Assembly: GCA_015680685.1 (NCBI GenBank)
Contig: MNCI01025442.1
Location: 432,958 to 496,957, forward strand
Reading direction: 5' to 3'
DNA: 64,000 bases
DNA from: Gnetum montanum
Taxonomy: Eukaryota > Streptophyta > Gnetopsida > Gnetales > Gnetaceae
Shown here: positions 22,329 to 34,898 of the stretch, one piece after another
How positions within the stretch are numbered: the stretch's first letter is position 1
How the letters are laid out: each line of letters begins with the position of its first letter
Made by a program: the position numbers and the translations under genes
Notes under the pieces: model-generated
Databases searched by the model: none
Told to the model about the DNA's origin: nothing
Seen by the model: the letters and a program-made list of their open reading frames with translations, nothing else

Positions 22329-25300
22329 CTTAGCTAAAAAGTTTCAAGTTGTTACTTTTGAAACTAGGCAAAAAATTCATCAATTGATAAAATATCTATC
22401 TCATAACTGTCATGATGAAAGTATTTAATAGTAGCTTATGATCCTTCAACAATAGCAAAAAAAATTTGAAAAAACACAAGGCATAAGATGATTTATTTAA
22501 GTGTTGGTTATCTTGGTCAAAAATAGGGGATAGAGCTTCAAAAGAATTCTTAGAGTTTTTAAAAAGTTCTAAAATGACTTATTAAATTGATGAAATTTAT
22601 GGTAATTGTGAGATTCTCTTTTCTACATATCTTTTAGATTCTTTCTTTGCTCATTATTCATATGTGTTTACTTCACAAAGTATTGATAAGGAGGTTCTAG
22701 ACTTTTATACATCTATGATTCCTACTTATTCTTACTCTATTTGAGAGAGAATGACATGTTAACTCTATACGATTTTAAAGATGCTCTTTTCTCTATTACT
22801 AATGATAAATCTCCTGGTCTTTAGGATCTACTTTGTGAATGTTATAAATAGTTTTGGGATGACATTGTTATTGATTTTTTCAATATGTATTAGGAGGCTA
22901 TATCCAAAGGTTCTCTTGCTCAAATGATTAATCAAGATTTGATAAAACTCATTCTAAAGTTAGGTAATAAATTTGAGATTATTAATTGGTAGCCTATCAC
23001 TTTGTTGAATGTTAGCTATAAGATTGTTACTAAGGTTTTGGCTTTAAAAGTTTGAAGGTATTTGCCTCAATTCATCAAAGAAGAACAAATTGGTTTTTTT
23101 CTAGGTAGATTTATTTTCAAAAAAAAATTCATAGCTACAAAGGCAATGAATTTGGCCATGGATATTAATCAAGATATTGTTATTCTAAAATTATATTTTG
23201 CTAAAAATTATGACAGAATGAAGTGGCCTTTTATTTTTGCTATGTTACAAAAGTTAGGCTTAGGTTCTTCTTTTATCTCTCATGTTAGAATGTTATTTTC
23301 CTTTGCTAGTGCCATAAATACATAAAACCTAAAAATCAAAATTCAATAGGAAAGATTGTCCTCTTAATTCTTATCTTTTTATTCTTACTAATGAAGCTTT
23401 TGGTTATATTTTACAACACTATCTTTTCAAGATAAGATCAAAGGTTTATCTCTTCAAACTATTCAATGTTAAATTATTAATAATCACTTTATAGATGAAA
23501 AATTTCTTCATTTATAAGCAATTGAAGATAATGTAAACATTTTCCTTCATTGTATAAAGTTTATTATAAAGTGTCTAGTTCTGCTATTAATTGGAACAAA
23601 GATCATGCTATGAGATCCAAGCTTGGTGATATTCCTTTGCAACTTTCTAATTTTCTTTAGAGTTTGGTTTAACCTTCTAAATTCATAACTCTATTGAGCA
23701 TTCCTTTTTGTCCTTTATCTTCTACCAATTATTTTTGGGAGAAAGTTCTTCATAAAGTTCGTCAGAAAATTAGTAAGTAAGTTAGTAATCTGTTATCTTT
23801 AGTAGGAAGATTTATTGTTGCTTTTAGAATTTTGCAATTTGCTCATGTTTATTACTCTTCCTTTATGGCTTCTTCTAAAATATCATATGAGCAATTAAAG
23901 AAAATTATTAGATCATTTTTAGGAAAAACAATGATGCTCTCTAGTACTTTCCTTAAGTTAATTGAGAATATTATACGCTTAACAAAAAAGTTGGTGGTTT
24001 GGGTTTTCTTTTAGCCTATCGTTAAGGTATATTGCTTATTGCAAAATGGAGTTTAAGAGACTTGGAAGGTGATAAAAGTTAAAAACTTCTTATTAGACAT
24101 CAAATTAAATTTTGTTATCCAACTATGTCAAAAATTTTCTTTAACACTTGATGGAAAAATTGGGTTATCACTTTTGCTAAAATTAAAATTAGAGGATCAA
24201 TTATGCTTCAACATGTTTGGTCAACTTAGTAGCAAATTAGTTCTTATTTATAATAGTACCCTTGTCAACATTCATGGAATTCCATTAAATGGATGTCTAT
24301 TTGGTGGCCACCATGTTGTGGAAATACTAACATTTCAACTGCTTATGATTCTTACCTAAAAAGCATTAAATTCAATCATAAGGGTATTCTTCATATTGTA
24401 GCTTTTTTCTCTAATCCAACCCCTTCTATGCTATTAGAGTGAGAAGAATTTCAAGGTAAATTCAATTTAAATAAAAGAAATCAGGCCTCTTTTCAAACTC
24501 TTCGTGATAGATGTTTGGCTATTTTCTTGGAATCTTCTTCTAAACTCTCATATTGTTTTTGGGATAATTGGGTGTGGACTAATGGTGTTAAGATGGTTTA
24601 TTGTTCTCTTACAAAAGGTCAACAGTGTTTTGATAGAGAGAAAGATCCTTTTAAAATCCTTAATTATAGATTGAACACTTAAGATATTGAGAAAGATTAG
24701 ATACAAAGGTTAAAAACTTATGAAAACTTTGAGTGCAATAGAAAGTGCAATTTTTTGCTTGGTCTTTATTATATAGAGGCCTTTCTATTGGGCATCAATT
24801 GCACCTTCTTGGTTTTGATAATCCAAGTTGTTCAGTTTGCTCTCATAAAGATTCTATTGAACATGTTTTTGTTTATTTTTCTTTTGCTTAGCAAGTTTAG
24901 CAATGGTGCTTTTTAGTTCATGGATTTCAAAAATTTTATAATTCTTCTACTTATGCCATTTATGCAAGAACAATAAATACTAGGACTTTTGATATTTTTT
25001 GGAATATGCATTGGCTTGATATTATTTTTGGTAGTTGGAAGAACAAATGTTATGTGATCTATAAGAAACATTCTACATAGTAGAGCCTCAATTTTGAGAT
25101 AAACTTAAATTTTTATATGAACTTTTTATTTCAAGTTCATGTTCATCATCTTCCTAGCCTTGTCCCAACAAAATGGGATTTGCTATATGATTTCTTTTTC
25201 ACCATTCACCTCTATGCAAAGCTATGCAGAGCTAGATCTTTATTTATTTGTAGTTTCTTCAAATTGTCTTCAATCATTTTTTTTTAAGTTCATAGTAAGT

Positions 25301-25740
25301 AAAGGAAGTATCCTATGAATATTAATTCTTTATTTTCTTCCTTATGTGCATGGAAGAATGCTCCCTATCCTATTTCATAATTTATTTTAAATGATGTCTG
25401 ATTTTCTATCATTTGTGATTTAGATGACATTTTGATTTATTCTAATTTTACAGGAAACCTCTTGTTCAAAGTGAAAACCTAAAAGGACACTTTTAACAAA
25501 GGGCATGACTTGATCCTTTTCCTTCTCCAAATGGAAGGTTTTTTAGGACTGGTTGCAAGGGTGAAAACCAATATTGGCAACCCCAAAACTATTGGGCTTT
25601 TCATTTCTCTCTTAGTCCTATTTTTTATGCTTTCAAGCTATAATGTAATGCATTTTGTATTTGGGTTTTTGGTCATGAACCATCATACTACTAGTTTATA
25701 TGTATTGCTTCTATTTATTAATAAATATTTTGATTTTTTT
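22329..25740 (+). pseudogene. L1-like LINE 1, reverse transcriptase and C-terminal part
   Basis: The frame resumes after E1. 'GDRASKEFLEFLKSSK' (about 22520) is the usual pre-RT block. RT motifs follow: 'NDKSPGL', a stop, 'W(stop)PITLLNVSYK' (about 22990), 'EEQIGFFLGRFIF' (23085), 'LYFAKNYDRMKWPF' (23195), and a decayed YADD region 'AIEDNVNIFLH' (about 23520). Later 'RPLYxGLSIGHQLHLLGFDN' and 'CSVCSHKDSIEHVF' (about 24835) fit the zinc-binding RT-linked domain, and 'WNMHWLDIIFGSWKNKCY' near 25005 the C-terminal segment. Many TAG stops replace Trp. The 3' end is placed near 25740, after 'attaataaatattttga', without a clear poly-A tail. Confidence 0.72.
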
Positions 25741-27011
25741 TGCTTACCATAACAACTGCCCCAACACCCCCCACCATCCCCCACACCACACACACAACAC
25801 CCACACCCCCACCCACTTCCCTCTCAATGGATTGAAAAAAATACTTGATAGAAATTAGCCAATGTTTCTTTGTTAGACTTAGAAAGAAATTAGTATACAT
25901 ACCTTTCTTTTTTACCTATGAGATCTATTCAAATGGTTAGCACAATAATCTTGCTAGTAATAAGTCTTATGATTCATTTCCTTTCATAAAAGTAAATTTA
26001 TCCTCTAAAAAGAGAATGCAAATATTAATTGCTCCATTGTAGTTGTTAGGAACACAACATACTAGTGGCTTTTCATTTATCATGCATAAATCATCTAATG
26101 TAGTCATGCGTGCTTTGACTTTTAACTCATGAAATCTACTTACATGAATAGCATAGCGATCTTGCTGGTAGCAGGTATTGTGTTTAATTCTCCCTAGTGG
26201 AAAGAACTCATGCTTTTGCTAAAGATACAATAACTAACTACCCTATCATAGTTATCAAGCATGTAACACACTACTTATTATATTTCTCTATAACTCTTCT
26301 AATATATCATATTAGCTATGTCAATGTGGTAGTAGTAGAAGCTTTGGTTCTTCAAGAGTTCATTTTTTATTAAATTCAAACAAAATGTAAGTTAAGCACA
26401 ACTTGATTGTGAGTTACTTGAACTATTTCATGAGTTGATTCCATGTCATATTGGAGTCACTTTGGTAAAGATAATAGCTTGATAACGAGTTTCACTATAT
26501 TTAACTAAATAGTCAAAGAAAAGATTAAAAAAAGTTATTCAAATTATGTAAATTTGGTTTCATTTTCCCAAAAAAATTTAAAATTATTATTACATTTAAT
26601 CTAAAAAAGTACATTGGAAAAATAGATGATTTATTGTCTATGATCCCTATGAGCAAAAAGTATTAGCCTAGTCCTAAGTCTCTTCATTTGGTAGCCTTCT
26701 TTCTCATTCCTACCTTCTCCACCATCCCTTTCCCCTCCCCACCTTCACACAACAATTAAGATTATAAGGGGATATATATTATTAGTAGGTTAGTTATGTT
26801 ATTTTGTTACTTTATAGAGGGGTAAAGGTTATAACTTCAATAGTAAGTTTGGGAGGGTCATAATTTAGGTTGTAGGGGTAGAAGTTGTTAAGTTCATATG
26901 TTGTTAGGTACCATGTTAGTTGTTAAGGGAGGTTTGTTAGTTTTTTAGGATAAGGAGATCATAATTTAGGTTGTTTTTAGTAACTGAGATGGGGGGGGGG
27001 GGCACGGGGGC
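25741..27011. other. Unassigned AT-rich stretch with simple-sequence islands
   Basis: Contains a C/A-rich low-complexity run (25757-25818), otherwise AT-rich sequence without a credible ORF, and a G-run with cacggggg (about 26989-27010) at the edge of the gap. Nothing recognised. Confidence 0.5.
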
Positions 27012-27847
27012 NNNNNNNNNNNNNNNNNNNNNNNNNNNNNNNNNNNNNNNNNNNNNNNNNNNNNNNNNNNNNNNNNNNNNNNNNNNNNNNNNNNNNNNNN
27101 NNNNNNNNNNNNNNNNNNNNNNNNNNNNNNNNNNNNNNNNNNNNNNNNNNNNNNNNNNNNNNNNNNNNNNNNNNNNNNNNNNNNNNNNNNNNNNNNNNNN
27201 NNNNNNNNNNNNNNNNNNNNNNNNNNNNNNNNNNNNNNNNNNNNNNNNNNNNNNNNNNNNNNNNNNNNNNNNNNNNNNNNNNNNNNNNNNNNNNNNNNNN
27301 NNNNNNNNNNNNNNNNNNNNNNNNNNNNNNNNNNNNNNNNNNNNNNNNNNNNNNNNNNNNNNNNNNNNNNNNNNNNNNNNNNNNNNNNNNNNNNNNNNNN
27401 NNNNNNNNNNNNNNNNNNNNNNNNNNNNNNNNNNNNNNNNNNNNNNNNNNNNNNNNNNNNNNNNNNNNNNNNNNNNNNNNNNNNNNNNNNNNNNNNNNNN
27501 NNNNNNNNNNNNNNNNNNNNNNNNNNNNNNNNNNNNNNNNNNNNNNNNNNNNNNNNNNNNNNNNNNNNNNNNNNNNNNNNNNNNNNNNNNNNNNNNNNNN
27601 NNNNNNNNNNNNNNNNNNNNNNNNNNNNNNNNNNNNNNNNNNNNNNNNNNNNNNNNNNNNNNNNNNNNNNNNNNNNNNNNNNNNNNNNNNNNNNNNNNNN
27701 NNNNNNNNNNNNNNNNNNNNNNNNNNNNNNNNNNNNNNNNNNNNNNNNNNNNNNNNNNNNNNNNNNNNNNNNNNNNNNNNNNNNNNNNNNNNNNNNNNNN
27801 NNNNNNNNNNNNNNNNNNNNNNNNNNNNNNNNNNNNNNNNNNNNNNN
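27012..27847. other. Assembly gap (836 N)
   Basis: Unbroken run of N. Open frames reported through it are artefacts. The left edge is a G homopolymer; the right edge is a copy of LTR sequence repeated exactly 433 bp later. Confidence 0.98.
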
Positions 27848-28044
27848 GGTCGAATTCATGGATGGGACTAGTTGTGGCATCTAGATCATTATGCTTTGAT
27901 CATAGTTCGCTATCTTTCCACTTGGACTAGTGGTAGCTTTGTCATGTATGGTTTAATCCAAAGTGAGGCATATGATGTTGTTCCTAATTCTACACTACTC
28001 CTGATGGCAATAAAGAGATGAATTAATTAAACTAATGAATAATG
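27848..28044 (-). repeat. LTR fragment identical to 28281-28477
   Basis: 197 bases, identical by eye to 28281-28477 inside LTR A, whereas other LTR pairs in the window differ clearly. It starts at the gap edge and ends abruptly mid-LTR at the LINE junction. Probably a contig-end overlap artefact; a recent gene-conversion copy is possible. Confidence 0.75.
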
Positions 28045-28218
28045 GAGAACAATGAATTTTTTGTGGGGTAGTAGCAATGAAAATTAAAGCTTTTGTAGGA
28101 TTACTTTGCATTTTTGAACTTGAATAAAAAAGGAAGGAGGATTATATCTTGTTAACACTTATCATCAAGGTCTAGCTTTGGCTATGAAATGGATTACTAA
28201 CTCTTTTTATTGTAGTGG
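28045..28218 (+). pseudogene. L1-like LINE 2, fragment left of composite element
   Basis: The frame reads 'MNFLWGSSNEN' and, after stops, 'GGLYLVNTYHQGLALAMKWI', the FLW...GGLGL segment downstream of L1 RTs, up to 'TNSFYCSG'. It continues in sense at 40213 beyond the inserted composite. The 5 bases before the LTR are agtgg; agtag follows the far end. Confidence 0.65.
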
Positions 28219-29126
28219 TGATGAGCAGCAAGGTACCCCTACGCTCAACCATACAAATCACAAGCGTTCATGCATGATCTGGTCGAATTCATGGATGGGA
28301 CTAGTTGTGGCATCTAGATCATTATGCTTTGATCATAGTTCGCTATCTTTCCACTTGGACTAGTGGTAGCTTTGTCATGTATGGTTTAATCCAAAGTGAG
28401 GCATATGATGTTGTTCCTAATTCTACACTACTCCTGATGGCAATAAAGAGATGAATTAATTAAACTAATGAATAATGAAAAATAAGCTTTAAACTAGCCT
28501 ATGGCAATGGGTATCTGCACTTAATCATCTAAACACATCTTGGACTTCATGAAACTACTTCTAGGATTGCCAAGTATATGTCACTAGTTGTGCCAAACTA
28601 TATAGCTCTCAATTACCAAGTATTTATACTTAAATGCTCATGATTAATGCATACACATTCTACTTAATAACAAGAATAGTAAATAACAATAAATGAAAAT
28701 ATTGAACTCAAGAAAGTAGTAAATAATTAAAGCAATAATAATCTAAGTGGATGTTGCAATGATGGAAGTAATCTCAATCTTTATTGCTAGTCATGTAACG
28801 TGTCCAAGTATGTCACACTCAAACAAAGGTATCATATGATTGCAAGCAACACACTACGAGCATGCACTAGAAATAACAGATTTGAAACAAAAGAAACTAC
28901 ATGCACTAGAAATAACAGATTTGAAACAAAAGAAACTGAAAATGAAACTATCTACCTGACTACTACTACTATCCATCTGAGTGCCCAAGTGTCATATTTA
29001 TAGGCAAGCTCAAATGAGGCGATGTCGGGTACACGACGTCGCTTATTAACTTCGATGTTAGGTATGTGATGTTGAGGCTCTGATATCATGTATCTAACAT
29101 TGGGGCCACTGAATGATGACTCATCA
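28219..29126 (-). repeat. LTR A of composite
   Basis: Starts TGATGAGCAGC, ends GACTCATCA, followed by tacccccatgactg (reverse complement of the polypurine tract), so it acts as a 3' LTR. The minus-strand TATA element (catatttataggc) lies near 28992. It contains a 39-bp tandem duplication at 28861-28938 that LTR D lacks. Confidence 0.85.
28861..28938. repeat. 39-bp tandem duplication in LTR A
   Basis: Two adjacent copies of a unit starting catgcactagaaataacaga (28861-28899, 28900-28938), identical by eye. LTR D has one diverged copy, so the duplication arose after or during formation of this LTR. Confidence 0.85.
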
Positions 29127-31240
29127 TACCCCCATGACTGAATGAATACTCATCCTTAAGTTAAACAAAATGAGAATCAAGTTCCTTACAAAATATTGGG
29201 AAGTATGGGATTATTAACTAACTCAAACAATGAACAAAATAATTGACTCTTTGCACGCCATAGTGGTGTAGTACAAAAATGGAACACATTATTACAAAAA
29301 AAAACAAAAAAAAAACTAGAAAGCTCATGTGGTGCCTATACATAATGGCTCTTCCATCGGCTACTTCCCTTTGTTGCCAGGAAATTGAAATTTGTAATGA
29401 TTAAGCAAGGCCTACAACTTTTCTTCCTCTGTCCTTGGGTCATGTACCATCCAAGCTACTATGCTGATGTGTGCTAGCACCGATACATCCCAAGGACATG
29501 GTATCTATAGGAACATTTGATTCACCTTTACATACCATGTTGCGAACTGTCATCATTCTTCCTCAAATCTTTGAGCTTATGATAATCTATCAATCGCTAA
29601 GCTAGGTTCAAGGCTATATCTTTTTGTCCCTGATAATTGGCTTTGACCACCTCTAACTCTGAGTTTGCCACCTATAACTTTTGTAAAGCATCTTTTCAAT
29701 CTATAAACTCTTTCTCATACAATGCATAAGTGGTTGCCACTTGTTTCTCCAGCTCACTTCAAGGATGACCTGCTATTAACATGGAAAGGTTGGCATATCT
29801 AAGGTTAGCCAATGCCATGTACACTTTTAAATCCTCTATCTACAAGTCCTTGTTTTTGACTTCTACTTACTGGACTAAGGCATAGCTATCCAAGATGGCC
29901 TGCCATTCAAAATTTTGTGCTAACAAGGAGATAATGTGGGCCTTGGCCATCTTGATTTCCTTCTCATTGATTTCCTTGTACATGCCAACTTGGTCATGGA
30001 AGTGCTCTTTTAATTTTTCATGATTTTTGAGCTCATTCTGTAATGCACTAATTTCAATTACTAACTTTTGATGAATAGTAAATACCTCCTCAATGGAGAG
30101 GGTTCTATTCTCTTAGGCCAATCTATTCATATCTTGGTTGACCCTCACTAGTTGTTCTCACAACTGGTGGACACTTTCTTCCAACATGTTCTTTTATTTT
30201 TCCAAATGATCAACCTAGAATTCTCTATAGTGAGCTACTTATTTTCCTCTTGGATAGTAGTTATTACCTTTTTATATGCATGAGATTATGTCTTTGTAGT
30301 AGAAGCATTCCAAATCATTCTCTTCTCTCGCTCCACAACTACTCTCTCCTTTGCTAACTTGGTGAGCTCCTCTATCCTAAATTTCTCTAATTGGTCTAGT
30401 ACAACAAAATAGGCAGGATCCTATCATTCAGCTCACAAGGCAGCCAACTCTTCTTATAAGCTCTATATCTCATCTTCTGCATGTTCTACCCTAACTTCTA
30501 CCATGATCAGTTTTTCCTTTATGGTGATGAGGTCTAATTGTGCTATATTTACATTGTTGGGGATGTTATAGAGTGGTGATCACTTGACCCATTTGCAATA
30601 ATTAATCAAGCACATCCTCATGCACCATAGGAGCCATCAAGATCCCAACCAACATTTGTGCATCTCTAGTTCCTACTAGATCTATGAGGGGCACGACAGG
30701 TACATTGAATGACTCTTTGATGTGATTGGTGATCACTTTTTCTACACCTGCCACATCCTCATGTTGTAGCACCATGACTGTGGCACCTTCTCTAGTTTCC
30801 AATGTTACTTGGAAAGATGCAACATTCCTAGAGATCTAGTGTGCTCATTAGAATCCCTCTCCTCCTAACTGTATTGAAATATCTTCCCTTGTTGGATCAG
30901 CTAATATGGTGGACTATACGACATTGTCCATGAATCAAAAGAGATTGGCCTTGTCCCTACTTCCCTAGCTAACTATTTCAGCGATCCTTGCAAGTGGCTC
31001 ATCGAAGGCCTATAATCTTATGATGATGGTGGTAGAGCTTGTGCTTGTGGATGTTTTTTAGGCTCTTGTTGTGTCTCTATTCATGGCGTAACCTCCTTCT
31101 CTACTTCTTGTTCTTCACCAGAATCTTTTCTTGGTGCCACAATTTTTAGGAGTTCTATGAAGGAGGCATGCTAAGCCTTCCTAGCAATATCATTGATGTA
31201 TTTTCAAGAAAAAATCCCCAAAAAATGTCTATCTCTTTCT
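29127..31240 (-). pseudogene. Composite interior 3: 3' ORF with coiled coil, decayed
   Basis: The minus strand encodes, with many stops, long Glu/Lys/Leu/Arg-rich stretches such as 'QLEKFRIEELTKLAKERVVV' (about 30350) and an open piece 30802-30602 (METREGATVMVLQHEDVAGV...). It is homologous in order and composition to E1 2.0-4.1 kb and E5 47.1-47.9 kb. Likely a structural or accessory protein of the element. The domain seen at 4.1-4.8 kb in E1 is not recognisable here. Confidence 0.5.
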
Positions 31241-33053
31241 ACGACCCTCAAAACTAGTTCCTTTTTCCTTATATGTGACTTAGAATAATGGTTATGGACT
31301 CGTGGGTTAGAAAAATTGGACTTTTGGCATTACTGTTAGTGATTTTTCATTATAATCCCTATGATTTTCAACATTCTTACCCTTATAATACCTTTTAGGT
31401 GATATCAAATTTTAGCAAATTATTGCAAGTTTCGCATGCACACATCCTACCATAACTAAATGAAACACTTCGGGTTTAGATAGATTCAAACGACATGAAA
31501 ATTGGAGCATTAAAGAGCTAGATATCACAAGTGAAGATGGAGGTGCAGAGCTCTAAGTTGTGAGAAAAAATCTCAATAACTTCCCTAGTAGCAAATGAGA
31601 AAAATGAAGTTCAAGTTTCATGGGGGATCATCTATCTATATGTTCATGAGACCTGACATCCAATTTAACCTAACGTTGGCTACATGACGTTGAGGTCAAA
31701 CTTTTTGCATTTAATGGGGCTCAATGAACATGCAAAATAAATCTTTGGGATTGGTTTGAAGGTGTGAAGTTAATTTTGTCATTTTGGGTAAGTGAAAAAT
31801 TAATTTGAGGCATCGAAAGTTTGATACAGTGAAGTTGTTAATGTGAAAATCATGAGAATGAGCAAGAAAAACGGTTGAAGTTAAGGTTGTGGAATAGATC
31901 AGTTTCATAATAATGGAAATAATAAAATATAATAATTTGAGTGTTTGGAAGGTGAAAAATGATGTGGTCATGTTAAACAGGTATAAGTTACAAAAGTTAC
32001 ACAACTGGGTCCTCCCCAAAGTAGGCTCTAGCCTATGATGCCCTTGTGTTGCCACACCTAAAATGTCCATAGGCACTAGAGGGGTTGAATGTAATACATA
32101 CTTGTAAAACCAAACACACATTTTAAAACCACTAAATTGAGATAATAACTATATGTTACACAAAACCACAAGCTATGATCATCCAGACAACAAGATGAGA
32201 TGGATAATAGAAGAGATCACAGAAATCAGGACATGAGGTAGCTTACCATGATCCTAATGAAACCTTGTATGTTATTACTAGTTAGATAACCATGTGTTCA
32301 TATTTCTAAGATTCAAACCAAGTCCACACCACATTGCAGTGACATCGCATTGTTTCATAACATCGACAAACAACCATAAGACTTTCAGAGTCACAAGGAG
32401 TAACATCACTTTGCATTTTGTCCAAAGGAGGAGCTTATTATGGCACACTTATTATGACATATATATTTTTTATTTTTTATTTTTTATTTCTATTATTTTT
32501 TTTCTCTAAGAAGCCACCAACCTTCAAGCATGGGTACATGTCTTTCCAGTGGAACCCACAGAAGCTTATTCAGTGTTGGTTTAAGTTGCTCTTACTTCCA
32601 TTTTTCATTAGATCTACAAGGATATGGTTACAACCTCATCAACATAATAGGACTTATAGAAGTGGCCAAAGAAAATTCACAAATCCCCTTGATGTCACAC
32701 CTTTTACATTCCACCTTGGTTCTGCACTCTTCTATCTGGACATAATGATTATAGAGTTATTATTAGGTTGGATGATGAAAAAGATTACCATTATGACTAG
32801 AGCAAGAACCTCTTATTAACAAAATGGGTGGATGGATGTTGTGGTCTCAATGTCTAAATAATCAGTCCCTTATGACTTGACAACATAGAGAAAACCCCAC
32901 CTCATTGGGCAACATGATTATTTTATTCACAAGCAAGATTACTAAAGAAAATAAAAATAATGACTAGAAAAATTAGAAAACTACAACAAGAAATATGAAA
33001 AGGGCAAAAAATTGTATAACAAAAAGATAAAAAGCACTTAAACTAGGGTTTGA
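31241..33053 (-). other. Composite interior 3: conserved non-coding block, gag missing
   Basis: Carries 'tcctccccaaagtaggctct' (32009), 'aaccaagtccac' (32309) and 'ggtacatgtctttccagtgg' (32532), in the order of the E5 block. It then runs through A-rich sequence straight into the primer site at 33054. The gag that should lie between is absent. Plus-strand open frames at 32294-32819 are chance frames in this block. Confidence 0.6.
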
Positions 33054-33071
33054 TCCTTGGCAATAGTACCA
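33054..33071 (-). promoter_or_regulatory. Primer-binding site (tRNA-Asp type) next to LTR B
   Basis: The minus strand reads TGGTACTATTGCCAAGGA, one base from LTR B, matching the tRNA-Asp complement except at transition-type changes. It shows that LTR B is a 5' LTR for sequence to its left. Confidence 0.75.
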
Positions 33072-33072
33072 A

Positions 33073-33964
33073 TGATGAGCGGCAAGGTACCCCTACACTC
33101 AACCATATGAATCACAAGCGTTCACACATGATCCAGTTGAATTCCATAGATGGGACTAGTTGTGGTATCTAGACCACTATGCTTTGATCGTATTTCACTA
33201 TCTTCCCACTTGGACTAGTGGTAGCTTTGTCACGTATGGTTTAGTCCAAAGTGAGGTATATGATGTTATCTAAGTCTATGCTTCTCCTAATGACGAAAAG
33301 AGATAAATCAATTAAACTAATGAATAATGGAAAACAAGATCTAAACTAGCCTATGGGCATTGAGTATCTGCTCTTAATCGTCTGTCCACATCTTGAACTT
33401 CATGAGGCTACTTTTGGGATTACCAAGTGTATGTCACTGGTTGTGCCAAATGATACACCTCTAGATTGCCAAGTATCTACACTTAAATGTTTGTGATTAA
33501 GGTGTATGCATTCCAGTTAATATCAAGAATAGTAAATAACAATAAATGAAAACATTTAACAAAGGAAAGTAGTAAATAATTAACAATTCAAAAGCAATAA
33601 TAATCTAAGTGGATGCTACAATGATGGGAGAAATCTTGATCTTTATTGCCAGTCATGTAACGTGTCCAAATACATAACACTCAAACAAAGATGCCATATG
33701 ATTACAAACATCACATTGCAAGCATTAAAAAAATATTCTAACTCTAGAGAAAAAAAACTGCAAGAGCTTTGCTACTCTAATTGAAAAACTATATGGAAAT
33801 CGTAAGCTTGAGCACTATATTCATAGGCTGAAGTATACCTTGCAATGTCAAATATTTGATGTCACGTCTAGACCCTGACGTCACGTATCCAACGTCGCAG
33901 CTCCGATGTCGAGGCACCAATAATAAGGCTCTGATGTCAAGGCTAGGCAAAACATGACTCATCA
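33073..33964 (-). repeat. LTR B of composite
   Basis: From TGATGAGCGG to GACTCATCA. Pairs by shared variants with LTR C. U3 has GATGTC/GACGTC repeats (about 33850-33930), then a TATA-type 'ctatattcataggc' near 33814 (minus sense). Confidence 0.82.
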
Positions 33965-33967
33965 TAA
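33965..33967 (-). other. LTR-LTR joint (taa on +, TTA in element sense)
   Basis: Only three bases separate the end of LTR B from the start of LTR C. In element sense the joint is U5-TTA-U3. The family leaves one T between U5 and the primer site, and TA between polypurine tract and U3. T plus TA equals the joint seen. Too short for a 5-bp TSD. Confidence 0.8.
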
Positions 33968-34898
33968 TGATGAGTGGTGAGGTACCCCTACACTCAACCA
34001 TACAAATCACAAGTGTTCACGCATGATCTGGTTGAATTTTATGGATGGGACTAGTTGTGGTATCTAGAACACTATGCTTTGATTGCAATTCGCTATCTTC
34101 CCACTTGGACTAGTGGTAGCTTTTTCATGTATGGTTTAGTCCAAAGTGAGGCATATGATGTTATCTAAGTCTATGCTACTCCTAATGACAAAAAGAGATA
34201 AATTAATTAAACTAATGAATAATGAAAAATAACATCTAAACTAGCCTCTGGGTGATGACTATCTGATCTTAATTATTCATACACATTTTGGACTTCATGA
34301 GGCTACTTCTAGGATTGCTAAGTATATGTCGCTAGTTGTGCCATATGATACACCTCTGGATTACCAAGTATCTACACTTAAACATTCATGATTAAGGCGT
34401 ATGCATTTTCTTAATATCAAGAATAGCAAATAACAATAAATAAAAACATTTAACTAAGGAAAGTAGTAAATAATTAACAATTCAAAAGTAATAATAATCT
34501 AAGTGGATGCTGCAATGATGGGAGTAATCTCGATCTTTATTACTAGTCATGTAATGTGTCCAAGTACATTAGACTCAAACAAAGGTGTTGTACGATTACA
34601 AACATCACACTGTAAGCATTCAGAAAATATTCTAACTCTAAAAAAACAAAATGCAAGAGCTTCGCTACTCTAATTAAAAAACTATATGGAAATCATGAGC
34701 CCAAGCTCTATATTTATAGGCTGGATTATACCCTATGACATTAGATATCCGATGTCGTGTCTAGACCCCGATATCACGTACCCAACATTGCAACTCCTAT
34801 GTCAGGTATATGATGTCAGGGCACTAATAACAAGGCTCTAATACAAGGCTTAGATAACAAGGCTCTGATGTTAAGGCTAAGAAAAACATGACTCATCA
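33968..34898 (-). repeat. LTR C of composite
   Basis: From TGATGAGTGG to GACTCATCA, followed by 'tatgctcatgactgaatgaa', a decayed reverse-complement polypurine tract, so it is a 3' LTR for sequence to its right. The closest relative in the window is LTR B. Confidence 0.82.

Noticed and set aside
26966-27930. Two 300-codon open frames on both strands
   Set aside because: They run through the 836-base N gap; no stop can be called in N.
32294-32819. Overlapping plus-strand open frames of 71-133 codons
   Set aside because: They lie in the conserved non-coding block of the composite and are not conserved as frames in E1, E4 or E5.
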